Shown: positions 1-7,603 of the stretch, piece after piece
Layout: every line of letters starts with the position of its first letter
Numbering within the stretch: the first letter of the stretch is position 1
Source: CG1-02-33-12 sp964403775
Lineage (GTDB): Archaea > Nanobdellota > Nanobdellia > Woesearchaeales > CG1-02-33-12
Reading direction: 5' to 3'
Length of the DNA stretch: 11,120 nucleotides
NCBI GenBank assembly: GCA_964403775.1
Contig: CAYOHL010000029.1
Span: 1-11,120 of the forward strand
Translations under genes and position numbers: made by a program
The notes under the pieces: model-generated
Database searches by the model: none
What the model was told of the DNA's origin: nothing
The model's input: the letters and a program-made list of their open reading frames with translations, nothing else

Positions 1-1
1 A

Positions 2-205
2 CCCTCTGATGTGCATGTTCTTGACAATCAAGATGTTGATTATATAATAAAAACAATAAAATTTGAACAAATCAAAGGTAATTCCCAAGGGGATAATCTT
101 ATTCCAGAGGGCATTGACACAGATAAGTGGGAGAAATTTTGTTGCTTTAAAAAATTAAATTCTGCATTAATGGTTTTAATGTACGAACTTCAGTCATTAT
201 CTTAA
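2..205 (+). CDS. 3' end of an unrecognised protein-coding gene (partial)
   Basis: The frame is open from the left edge to a TAA at 203-205, giving about 67 residues. A GTG at position 11 could be a start, but codons before it are also open and I see no ribosome binding site, so this is more likely the C-terminal end of a gene that begins outside the window. The visible part is mixed and probably soluble, with two adjacent cysteines (KFCCFKK) and a short hydrophobic stretch near the end (ALMVLMYELQSL). I do not recognise a family. The composition is plausible for a real protein, but a chance frame is possible. It ends 76 bases before the next gene, which has its own promoter. Confidence 0.45.
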   Translation, partial: PSDVHVLDNQDVDYIIKTIKFEQIKGNSQGDNLIPEGIDTDKWEKFCCFKKLNSALMVLMYELQSLS

Positions 206-221
206 TCTGTCCTGAAAAAGT

Positions 222-236
222 GAATATTTAAATATA
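222..236 (+). promoter_or_regulatory. TATA-box promoter for the VWA/MoxR cluster
   Basis: An AT-only stretch, atatttaaatat at 225-236, lies about 50 bases upstream of the ATG at 282. It matches the archaeal TATA element, and a start of transcription about 25 bases downstream would leave a short leader. That leader would contain gaggtg at 272-277, a good Shine-Dalgarno match to the archaeal 16S 3' end. A second AT-rich box (ttttaaaaa, 244-252) lies closer to the gene and is an alternative. Confidence 0.5.
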
Positions 237-281
237 GATTGTGTTTTAAAAACCATAACATGTTCATAAAAGAGGTGCCTG

Positions 282-2042
282 ATGCAGCTAGCTAATACCC
301 TTGGTCTGTATGCCTTTCTAAGCCTCATACCCTTGATAATAATCTACTTAAGAAGACCAAAGCCAGTTGAAAAAATTATTCCGTCGCTTATGTTTCTGAT
401 AAAAAACCAGAAAGATACAACAAAGCACTCTTTTTTCAAGAAATTACTAAGGAACCTCGTATTTCTGTTGCAGCTATTGGCACTATCACTAATGGCTTTT
501 TCAATTGCCTCCCCCTACATAATAACATCTGAGGCAGTTACATCACAGAACACGGTTATTATAATTGATGCAAGCGCAAGCTCCCAGACAGCTGTTAATG
601 GCAAGACAAGGTTTGAAAGCTCAATAAACATAGCAAAAGGCTATCTGGAGGGCAAAATAAGCATAATAGTTGCTTCTGAAAGCCCTGAAACTATTTTAGA
701 GCATGGAGCAAAAAACCAGGCATTATCATTACTCCAAACAATAGAGCCAAAAGACACAAAAACAAATATTGAAGCCGCGCTCTATGAAGCAGACTCCTTG
801 CTTGGTGAGAGAAAGGGAAGGATTATTGTTATAAGTGACTTTATAGTTGAGGATATAAACGAGCTATTAAAGGTAAAAAGAATTCTCTCCTCAAAGGGCA
901 TTGATGTTGAGTTTATAAGCACATGGAACAATGCAAAAAACATTGGCATTATAGACCTTATTATTGACAAATACAATACAATAGCATATGTAAAGAATTT
1001 CAATGATGATGATGCAGAAATAACAGCAGCCATTGTTAAGGATGGCTCTGCTTTAGAAACAAAGTCAAAGAAAATAACAGCAAAATCAACAGAAATATTT
1101 GATTTTGGGACACCTACTGGAATTAGTGAAATTACAATAAACTCAGATGATGACTTCAAGCTTGACAACACTGTTTATATAAGCGCTCCTGAAAAAAAGC
1201 AGATTAATGTTCTATTGATAACAAATGCAAAGACAAGCTATCTTATAAAGGCACTGCAGTCATCAAAGGATGTTAACCTACAGATTACAGAACCGCCAAT
1301 AGTCCAGGGCATTGAGTTGAATGAGATTATAATAATAAGCGATATAAGCGGAAATCTTATTCTCCCAGGGACGCTTGAGGAGATTTCAAAGGAGGTTGAA
1401 AACGGAAAAAGCTTTATAATCACAGCACAGGACGATTTAAACCAGATAGGCGTATCATGGCTTCTGCCTGTTGAGCTAGATGAAAAAGCAAATAATACAA
1501 AAGCCTGTGCAAAGGTCATAAATGAATTCACAAAGCAGTTTGAGAATAATAAATGTTTTGCATCACTAAAAAAATATTTTAAGGCAACTCCAAAAAACAA
1601 CACAATCTCTGTTATAGAAGCAGATGACTCAAGCCCGCTGGCAGCTTTGGGAGAAAGGGGCAAAGGCAAGATATTTTATTATGGATTTATTGATGAAGAG
1701 ACAGATTTCAAAACACAGACATCTTACCCAATATTCTGGAATCATCTATTAAACTTTCTTGCTGAGACAGGCAATATAAATGACTACAACTTTAGGATAC
1801 ATGAAAAACCATTGTTAGGCAAAGTAGGAATCTATGAAAATGGCAATAAGATTGCAGTAAACCTTCTTGATGAATATGAGTCTGACATAGCAAAGGAGAC
1901 AATAGCTTTTGATGAAACTGGTTTTGTTTCTGGAATATCCGAGGAAAAGGTTGTTTTAAACCTTGACATTTATCTAATTGTCTTTGCAATGATTATAATA
2001 TTTTTTGAGATATTTTACATAAAGATGAGGGGTGATTTATGA
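282..2042 (+). CDS. BatA-like membrane-anchored VWA protein
   Basis: A 586-residue protein resembling BatA/aerotolerance-type proteins. Residues about 5-23 form a first membrane helix followed by the basic stretch RRPKPVEK, and about 57-80 form a second; together they match the BatA N-terminal membrane module. A VWA domain follows. Its metal site (MIDAS) is visible as DASAS (96-100), Thr161 in TNIEAAL, and Asp186 in VISDF. Residues about 303-400 resemble the glutamine-amidotransferase-like fold often found in such proteins, without a catalytic triad I can identify. A C-terminal helix (about 563-580) ends in KMRGDL. The basic residues after helix 1 suggest that the VWA and middle domains face outward (inference). 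The start is supported by gaggtg four bases upstream of the ATG. The stop overlaps the next start as ATGA. The binding partner is unknown; cluster context suggests that MoxR acts on it or its complex. Confidence 0.8.
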   Translation: MQLANTLGLYAFLSLIPLIIIYLRRPKPVEKIIPSLMFLIKNQKDTTKHSFFKKLLRNLVFLLQLLALSLMAFSIASPYIITSEAVTSQNTVIIIDASASSQTAVNGKTRFESSINIAKGYLEGKISIIVASESPETILEHGAKNQALSLLQTIEPKDTKTNIEAALYEADSLLGERKGRIIVISDFIVEDINELLKVKRILSSKGIDVEFISTWNNAKNIGIIDLIIDKYNTIAYVKNFNDDDAEITAAIVKDGSALETKSKKITAKSTEIFDFGTPTGISEITINSDDDFKLDNTVYISAPEKKQINVLLITNAKTSYLIKALQSSKDVNLQITEPPIVQGIELNEIIIISDISGNLILPGTLEEISKEVENGKSFIITAQDDLNQIGVSWLLPVELDEKANNTKACAKVINEFTKQFENNKCFASLKKYFKATPKNNTISVIEADDSSPLAALGERGKGKIFYYGFIDEETDFKTQTSYPIFWNHLLNFLAETGNINDYNFRIHEKPLLGKVGIYENGNKIAVNLLDEYESDIAKETIAFDETGFVSGISEEKVVLNLDIYLIVFAMIIIFFEIFYIKMRGDL

Positions 2043-4438
2043 TTATCTATTTCAAGAACCCATATGTACTGACTTTATGCTTGCCTGCAATAATCATACT
2101 AATAATCCTCATTAGAAAAACCTTTGTTAAGTTTACAGCAGAAAAAGAAAAAAAAGAGCATGAAAAAAGCAAAAGGCTTTCAAGAATACTAATAGCAATG
2201 TCAAGATGCCTAATTTTTACAATTTTGATAATAGCAATAGCATCCCCATTCACCTTAGAGGAAAAAACTGTCCAAGGCAGTCCATCTTTAACAATACTTG
2301 CAGACAATTCAACATCATTTGAGATTTTTGAGAAGGATGTTGCCACTAACTTAAAACTTAGTCTTGAAAAAGATATTCCAACAGCAATAAAATATATTGC
2401 CCATGGAGATGCATCACCAATAGGAGACAGCCTGCTTAACAACATGAGAGGAAATGACAACCTGTTATTAATTAGCGATGGAAACAATAACAAGGGAACT
2501 AATTTAGGTGATGTGATGATGCTTGCCTCAACATTAAACACAACAATCAGCTCATTAAATATCAAGCCAGTAAAAACAGACCTTGTTGTGACAATTGATG
2601 GCCCCTCTGAACTGATATTTGGAACAGAGGCCTTATTTTACATCGATGTAAAGCAAATTGGTCCTTTATCACTAGACTACAATATTAAGGTGACAGTTGA
2701 TGATGCTGTCATGATAGATGAGCAGGCCACTGGTACAAAAACATTTGAGATTAAGAAAATGCTGCAGACAGGTTATCACAAAATAAAGGCATCAATAACA
2801 GCAAATGATTATTTTATGCAGAACAATGTTTACTATAAAACACTACATGTTTTGCCAAAGCCAAAGATACTTTTTATTTCACAAAAAGATGCAAAGATAA
2901 CAAACATCATGGAAACAGTTTATGATGTTACAAAAAAGAGCTATATGCCGGAAGACCTTAGTGCATATTCTGCTGTTGTTTTATATGATATACATGAAAA
3001 CTGGCTCAAAAAAAACACAGATGCCTTAACTGATTATGTAGCAGATGGAAATGGTCTTGTGGTTATTGGCGGTGATAACTCATTTGACTATGGCAACTAT
3101 GAAAATTCAGTCTTTGAAACCCTGCTGCCTGTTAAAGTTGGTCTTGCTGGAAAGGAAGAGGAAAGCGGAATGAATGTAATAATTGTGATTGATGTTTCAG
3201 GAACAACATGCTCGGCTTTTGGTAGTGGAAGCAAAAACACAAAAATAGATGTGGAAAAGGCAGTTGCAACCCAGATTGTTGGCGGCTTAAGGCCTGAAGA
3301 CAATATTGGCGTTTTGACCTTTGATTTTAATCCCCATTTAATATCCCCCCTTTCACCAATAATGGAAAAGCCAGACATAAACCATACAATAGCTACTGTT
3401 CAATGCGGGGGATATAGCGCAGGAACCCTTGTTTCCGCTGGCCTGATAAGGGCAGAACATATGCTCAGAAGTGCAAAGGGAAGCAAGAATATTGTCATTA
3501 TATCTGATGGAATAACACAATACCCCCAGGATGCAATTACAAGGGCAAAATCAATGACAGCGCAGGGAATAAAAACCTATGCTGTTGGTGTTGGTTTTGA
3601 TACCAACAGGGAGTTTATGAAAGAATTGGCATTAAAGGGCCAGGGTGTTTATTTGGAGCCGACAGAGGCGCAGAAATTAAATATTATATTCAGCAGGGAA
3701 TATGAGGAGGAAGAGGCTGATGTAATGGGTCTTTTAATACTGGACTCAAACCACTTTGTAACACAAAACCTTGGCTTAAATGCAAAAATAACTGGCTTTA
3801 ACCAGGTTGTTCCAAAAAGCTCAGCAAGAATGCTTGTAGCAACCCAAAACACAAACCCAATAGTTAGTGTATGGCGCTTTGGTCTTGGCAGGGTTGCTGC
3901 ATTAACAACAGATCCGGAAATATGGGCTGGCCAGCTCTTAAACAAGGAAAACTCAAAACTCATAACCAGAATGGTTAACTGGGCAATTGGTGACCCAGGC
4001 AGAAGCAAGGAGTTTGATGTAAAGCTTAAGGATTCAAGAATTAATGATGTCGCCCAGATAAATGTTGTCTCAAAAACAGAGCCGGTTCTTAATGATTTCA
4101 TATTTTCAAAGATAGACAAGAACCTTTATAGGACAAGCTTTGTTCCAAAGATAGCAGGATTCCATGATTTTTTTGATGCATCAATGGCTGTTAACTATAA
4201 GAGAGAATATGAGGAGCTTGGCATAAACCCCAATCTTATAGACCTTGTAAGCATCACAAATGGAAGAATATTTGACAAGGACAACACAACAGCAATAGTT
4301 AATTTTGTTATAGACAATTCAATAAGGAAAAAAATAGATGAAAAAAGCTACACATGGGTTCTTGTTTTAACAGCATTATGCATATTCCTGTTAGAGGTCT
4401 CTGTAAGGAGGATTGTGGAAAATAGGAAACCTATATAA
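2039..4438 (+). CDS. Membrane protein with two VWA domains and an amidotransferase-like domain
   Basis: A 799-residue protein. Helices at about 8-25 and 53-70 flank a strongly basic loop (Lys/Arg-rich, 26-48), and a last helix at about 773-789 is followed by RRIVENRKPI. A first, degenerate VWA region spans about 82-175, with DNSTS at 89-93 and ISDG at 145-148. Residues about 274-366 look like the class I glutamine-amidotransferase-like domain, with VVIGGDNSF. A second VWA domain (about 378-550) has a fuller metal site: DVSGT (385-389), Thr463 in AGTL, and ISDG (488-491). A further beta-rich region follows. VWA plus amidotransferase-like membrane proteins are a known, poorly characterised group. 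A very strong ribosome site (gaggggtgat, 2027-2036) precedes the start, which overlaps the previous stop by four bases. Topology puts both VWA domains outside the cytoplasm (inference). The two VWA proteins may form a heteromeric assembly. Confidence 0.8.
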   Translation: MIIYFKNPYVLTLCLPAIIILIILIRKTFVKFTAEKEKKEHEKSKRLSRILIAMSRCLIFTILIIAIASPFTLEEKTVQGSPSLTILADNSTSFEIFEKDVATNLKLSLEKDIPTAIKYIAHGDASPIGDSLLNNMRGNDNLLLISDGNNNKGTNLGDVMMLASTLNTTISSLNIKPVKTDLVVTIDGPSELIFGTEALFYIDVKQIGPLSLDYNIKVTVDDAVMIDEQATGTKTFEIKKMLQTGYHKIKASITANDYFMQNNVYYKTLHVLPKPKILFISQKDAKITNIMETVYDVTKKSYMPEDLSAYSAVVLYDIHENWLKKNTDALTDYVADGNGLVVIGGDNSFDYGNYENSVFETLLPVKVGLAGKEEESGMNVIIVIDVSGTTCSAFGSGSKNTKIDVEKAVATQIVGGLRPEDNIGVLTFDFNPHLISPLSPIMEKPDINHTIATVQCGGYSAGTLVSAGLIRAEHMLRSAKGSKNIVIISDGITQYPQDAITRAKSMTAQGIKTYAVGVGFDTNREFMKELALKGQGVYLEPTEAQKLNIIFSREYEEEEADVMGLLILDSNHFVTQNLGLNAKITGFNQVVPKSSARMLVATQNTNPIVSVWRFGLGRVAALTTDPEIWAGQLLNKENSKLITRMVNWAIGDPGRSKEFDVKLKDSRINDVAQINVVSKTEPVLNDFIFSKIDKNLYRTSFVPKIAGFHDFFDASMAVNYKREYEELGINPNLIDLVSITNGRIFDKDNTTAIVNFVIDNSIRKKIDEKSYTWVLVLTALCIFLLEVSVRRIVENRKPI

Positions 4439-4464
4439 ATGATAATTGACAACAGGTTGATAAT

Positions 4465-4965
4465 ATGGCATATATGAAAAGAAATGTGAACTTTGGTTTT
4501 TTCTTTTTATTAGTTGCAACATTAATATCTCTTGCTGGCCTAAGCATCTACTACCAGACAACGTTTAAGGATTTGTACATGGACTACAAACTTAAACTTG
4601 ATGATTTAAGGAATATTTCGTCAACACTCAGCACAGAGAGGGCAAAGCTTGAGCAGACAAGTTATGAGCTTAATATTAAGGAAGAAAGAGAAAAAGAATT
4701 AAGCATCCAGTACACAGGCCTAAAAACTGAAAAGGAAAAATTGGAAGGTGAGAAAGCAACTCTGCAGAAACAGCTGGCAGAAAAAACAAGTGAATTAACG
4801 AAAAAAAGAGCAGAATTGGTTGTTGCAGAAGCAGAGCTTAGAACTGCCAAGACAGAGCTTGACGCTGCAATGACAACAATATCAGGGCTCAGAGCAGATA
4901 TAACTAACTTAAATCATGAAATAGCAAGCCTGAATGCCCAGCTGGCTACATGCACATGCCCATAA
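4465..4965 (+). CDS. Membrane-anchored coiled-coil protein with C-terminal CxC
   Basis: A 166-residue protein of unknown function. A short basic N-terminus (MKR) precedes one hydrophobic helix at about 9-29. Nearly everything after it (about 35-160) is Glu/Lys/Leu/Ala-rich with heptad-like spacing and no prolines, so a long coiled coil is expected. The protein ends in TCTCP, a Cys-x-Cys pair at the extreme C-terminus. The charge pattern predicts the coiled coil outside the membrane (inference). It sits between the VWA genes and another membrane protein, 26 bases after the former and 3 bases before the latter, so it is probably a structural or tethering part of the same complex. The start could instead be the ATG at 4474: aggttgat at 4454-4461 is only 3 bases from 4465 but 12 from 4474. 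No enzyme motif is visible. Confidence 0.7.
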   Translation: MAYMKRNVNFGFFFLLVATLISLAGLSIYYQTTFKDLYMDYKLKLDDLRNISSTLSTERAKLEQTSYELNIKEEREKELSIQYTGLKTEKEKLEGEKATLQKQLAEKTSELTKKRAELVVAEAELRTAKTELDAAMTTISGLRADITNLNHEIASLNAQLATCTCP

Positions 4966-4968
4966 AAA

Positions 4969-5757
4969 ATGAAAAAATTTAATAATGTTTTAAAAGAGAT
5001 AAATTTTACATTTAACAATATCATCTTATTTAGTAGCTTTTTAAATGCATTTTTAATATTTTTGGTCCTTTACCTTCTTTTGTCTTTTTTTAATTTTTAC
5101 CAGACATATTCATTAATTCCTGCAGCATTATATTTTATAATCTTCTCATATAAAGGAATCAGAAAAAAACATTTGAGGGATGTTGAAAAAAAGTACTCGC
5201 TTCTCAATGAACGGCTGAGAACAGCAGCAGATAACATAAAAATGGAAAATCCTGTTGTTGATGAGCTGAAGTCTGATATTATAAGAGATATTAAAAAGGT
5301 TGAGGTAACATCTTTTTTTAATCAGAAAAAAATGTCTTACAAGATATTATTAAGCATAATCCTGTGCTTTTTAATAATATTTTCAGTGCGGTTTGACTTG
5401 TCTTTTAATTTCAAGAATATAGCTGATAATGCTATTGACTTTGTATATGGGCTTGGCGGCAATGAAAGTGATGCTGGAAAAAGGGGTCTTGAGAGAATAG
5501 TCGGCTCTGGGGAAAGTGAGAGCGTATTTGGTGATGCATACCTTGCCCAGATGGGTGATGAAAATATTGATATGATAATAAAACAGGCAGGCTATGAGAT
5601 AAACCTTAATGAGGTAAAGGAGCCGGAAAGAAAAGATTTTGAGGAGCTTTTCCCAGATGAGGTGTTTATAGCAACAGCTGATGTTTATGAGGAAAAAATA
5701 AAGGAAGAGGAGCAGGAGCTTGTAAAAACATATTTTTTAAAGCTTGCAAAAGGATAA
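4969..5757 (+). CDS. Three-helix membrane protein of the VWA/MoxR cluster, unknown family
   Basis: A 262-residue protein I cannot assign to a named family with confidence. Two close hydrophobic helices (about 18-40 and 46-61) are followed by a basic, probably cytosolic helical region (62-122) and a third helix (about 125-141). The last 120 residues are soluble, with a Gly/Ser-rich segment (GLGGNES, GSGESES, about 161-186) and an acidic C-terminus rich in Glu. Counting helices from a cytosolic N-terminus places the tail outside (inference). Archaeal VWA/MoxR clusters often carry accessory membrane proteins of this general layout. The ATG follows the preceding stop after three bases with no clear ribosome site, which suggests translational coupling. 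It probably works with the coiled-coil and VWA proteins. Confidence 0.65.
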   Translation: MKKFNNVLKEINFTFNNIILFSSFLNAFLIFLVLYLLLSFFNFYQTYSLIPAALYFIIFSYKGIRKKHLRDVEKKYSLLNERLRTAADNIKMENPVVDELKSDIIRDIKKVEVTSFFNQKKMSYKILLSIILCFLIIFSVRFDLSFNFKNIADNAIDFVYGLGGNESDAGKRGLERIVGSGESESVFGDAYLAQMGDENIDMIIKQAGYEINLNEVKEPERKDFEELFPDEVFIATADVYEEKIKEEEQELVKTYFLKLAKG

Positions 5758-5778
5758 AATTTAAATTAAAATGAGGTG
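5756..5778 (+). promoter_or_regulatory. Possible internal promoter and ribosome site before moxR
   Basis: The 29-base gap before the ATPase gene contains an AT-only run (aaaatttaaattaaa, 5756-5770) like an archaeal TATA box, then gaggtg at 5773-5778. The ribosome site is eight bases from the ATG at 5787 and only two from a TTG at 5781, which favours the ATG. The box would place a transcript start close to the ATG, so the TATA reading conflicts with use of the ribosome site and is weak. Read-through from the upstream genes is just as likely. Confidence 0.3.
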
Positions 5779-5786
5779 TATTGGGA

Positions 5787-6722
5787 ATGGAAAAATACAA
5801 GGAAACTTTTGATAGTTTATACAAAGAGATAGGAAAGATAGTTGTTGGGCAGAAAGAGGTTGTTGAGCAGATTATTATCACAATATTATGTGATGCAAAT
5901 GCGCTGCTAGAGGGTTATCCTGGTCTGGCAAAAACCCTGGCTATAAAAACAATGGCCCAGCTGATGGACCTTAAATTCAGCAGAATACAGAATACCCCTG
6001 ACTTAATGCCGTCTGACATAACAGGCACATATATTATTGAAGAGACATCTGGAAAGAGAAATTTCAAATTTCAGCCAGGACCAGTGTTTGCAAATATTGT
6101 GCTTGCAGATGAGATCAACAGGGCAACTCCAAAAACACAATCAGCTTTATTAGAGGCAATGCAGGAAAAGCAGGTTACTGTCGGAAATACAACATTCAGG
6201 CTTGATATGCCATTTTTTGTTCTTGCAACACAAAACCCCATTGAGCAGGAGGGAACATATCCACTTCCAGAGGCCCAAGCAGACAGGTTTTTGCTTAAAA
6301 TTAAGATAGGGTATCCAAGCTATGATGAAGAGGTTGAAATAGTAAACAGATATGCATTTGAGCTCAAAGAGCAGAAGGTAAGGGCATTATTGAATAAGGC
6401 ACATCTCATGCATATGCAAACCCTGGTAAGGCAGGTTCCAATAGCAAATGACCTTAAGCACAGAATTGTGAATATAGTTACTGAAACAAGAAAAAGACCT
6501 GACATAATAGAGTATGGGGCATCGCCAAGGGCCTCTATTGGCCTTGTACTTGCATCAAAGGCAAGGGCAGTTGTAAAGGGAAGAAACTATGTAAGCAAAG
6601 AGGATATTGATGCAATGGCTTACCCAATATTAAGGCACAGGATAATACTGAATTTTGAGGCTGAGAGAAAGGGAATGTCAACAGATGATGCCATAAAGGA
6701 GCTCTTAAGCAAGGTAAAATGA
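5787..6722 (+). CDS. MoxR-family AAA+ ATPase
   Basis: A 311-residue cytosolic AAA+ ATPase with the expected MoxR motifs: Walker A GYPGLAKT (43-50), Walker B VLADE (105-109) followed by INRATPKTQ, sensor 1 in ATQNP (147-151), the PLPEAQADRF block (159-168) with the likely arginine finger at Arg167, and GASPRAS (244-250) as sensor 2. Length is normal for the family. MoxR proteins are chaperone-like ATPases that act with VWA proteins to insert metals or assemble and remodel complexes; examples include CoxD, RavA and the methanol dehydrogenase MoxR. I chose the ATG at 5787 over an in-frame TTG two codons upstream because of ribosome site spacing. The stop overlaps the start of the DUF58 gene as ATGA, so the two are translationally coupled. 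The client is probably the VWA membrane assembly encoded upstream. Confidence 0.95.
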   Translation: MEKYKETFDSLYKEIGKIVVGQKEVVEQIIITILCDANALLEGYPGLAKTLAIKTMAQLMDLKFSRIQNTPDLMPSDITGTYIIEETSGKRNFKFQPGPVFANIVLADEINRATPKTQSALLEAMQEKQVTVGNTTFRLDMPFFVLATQNPIEQEGTYPLPEAQADRFLLKIKIGYPSYDEEVEIVNRYAFELKEQKVRALLNKAHLMHMQTLVRQVPIANDLKHRIVNIVTETRKRPDIIEYGASPRASIGLVLASKARAVVKGRNYVSKEDIDAMAYPILRHRIILNFEAERKGMSTDDAIKELLSKVK

Positions 6723-7567
6723 TAACAACAGAGTTTCTGTCTCAGCTTGACAGGTTTAATCTCGTTATAAAGAAAAGGGTTACATCAAGCTATACAGGCG
6801 CGAGGCGTTCTGTTATACATGGCCGAGGCATAACAATAAAAGACCACAGGATTTACTCTACAGGGGATGATTTCAGGTCAATAGACTGGAGAATCTTTGC
6901 AAGGACAGATGACCTTTACATCAAGAGATATGAAGAGGATAAAAGCCTTACAACACATATAATAGTTGACCATAGTGCCAGCATGAACTTTGGCAAGGGC
7001 GTTACAAAGTTTGACTATGCCTCAATGCTTGGTGTTGGAATGGCTTATTTGACAATGAAGGAAAATGAGAAATTTCAATTCTCAACCTTTTCAGAAGAGC
7101 TTGAAACATTTAAGTCAAAAAGAGGCATGGGCCATCTTGCAGAAATGGTTAGTCACTTGAACAGCATAAAGCTGACTGGTTTTTCTAAATTCAAGGATGC
7201 AATGATCAAATACAAGAAAATGATTGGTTCAAGGGCCCTTGTTGTGATAATATCTGACTTTTTGTTTGATATTGAGGAGATAGAACAAGGCCTATTTATG
7301 TTGGGTGACCATGATATGAAGATAATGCAGGTTTTAGATCCTGTTGAGAGGGAGCTTTTGTTTAGCGGGGATTTCAGGCTTAAGGACTCTGAAACAAAGA
7401 ATATACTAAGGACATATGTAAATCCAGGACTTAGGTTTGGTTATAAGCAGAGGCTTGAAGACCATATATCAAAGATAGCAAAACTATGCGATGAGCTTGG
7501 AGTTGACTTCCACATTATAACAACAGACAAGCCAATATTCGATGCCTTTTATGATATATTAAAATAG
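6719..7567 (+). CDS. DUF58 protein (VWA-like MoxR partner)
   Basis: A 282-residue soluble protein carrying the DUF58 signature GDDFRSIDWR (49-58), followed by AR...LYIKRYEED. Downstream is a VWA-like fold with DHSAS (84-88), a threonine/serine in LTGFSKF (152-158) and ISDF (178-181), so a metal-binding MIDAS site appears intact. Unlike many bacterial DUF58 proteins, it has no N-terminal membrane helices; it starts almost directly at the domain, so it should be cytosolic. DUF58 genes almost always follow moxR, and the product is thought to be the adaptor linking the ATPase to its target. The start overlaps the moxR stop by four bases with aaggt a few bases upstream. It is the last gene of the cluster; the next gene has its own promoter 36 bases further on. 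Confidence 0.93.
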   Translation: MITTEFLSQLDRFNLVIKKRVTSSYTGARRSVIHGRGITIKDHRIYSTGDDFRSIDWRIFARTDDLYIKRYEEDKSLTTHIIVDHSASMNFGKGVTKFDYASMLGVGMAYLTMKENEKFQFSTFSEELETFKSKRGMGHLAEMVSHLNSIKLTGFSKFKDAMIKYKKMIGSRALVVIISDFLFDIEEIEQGLFMLGDHDMKIMQVLDPVERELLFSGDFRLKDSETKNILRTYVNPGLRFGYKQRLEDHISKIAKLCDELGVDFHIITTDKPIFDAFYDILK

Positions 7568-7570
7568 AAC

Positions 7571-7580
7571 AATTTAAAAA
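7571..7580 (+). promoter_or_regulatory. Promoter for a leaderless dph2-like transcript
   Basis: The 36-base gap contains aatttaaaaa at 7571-7580, centred about 27 bases upstream of the ATG at 7604. There is no Shine-Dalgarno sequence before that ATG. Archaeal transcription starts about 25 bases after the TATA centre, so the transcript should begin at or next to the start codon. This supports 7604 as the true start of the shortened protein. Confidence 0.55.
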
Positions 7581-7603
7581 CAAATAACCTTTTTCTTTAA
7601 GAT

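Noticed and set aside
782..1669. Minus-strand frames of 129 and 143 residues opposite the first VWA gene
   Set aside because: They lie wholly inside a long coding region with visible VWA motifs and have no start signals of their own.
5781..5786. TTG start that would add two residues to MoxR
   Set aside because: The gaggtg site ends two bases before it, which is too close; the ATG at 5787 has normal spacing.
7568..7603. Possible remnant of the missing Dph2 N-terminal domain upstream
   Set aside because: Only 36 bases separate the DUF58 stop from the ATG, and they hold a TATA box, so there is no room for a lost domain or a frameshift remnant.
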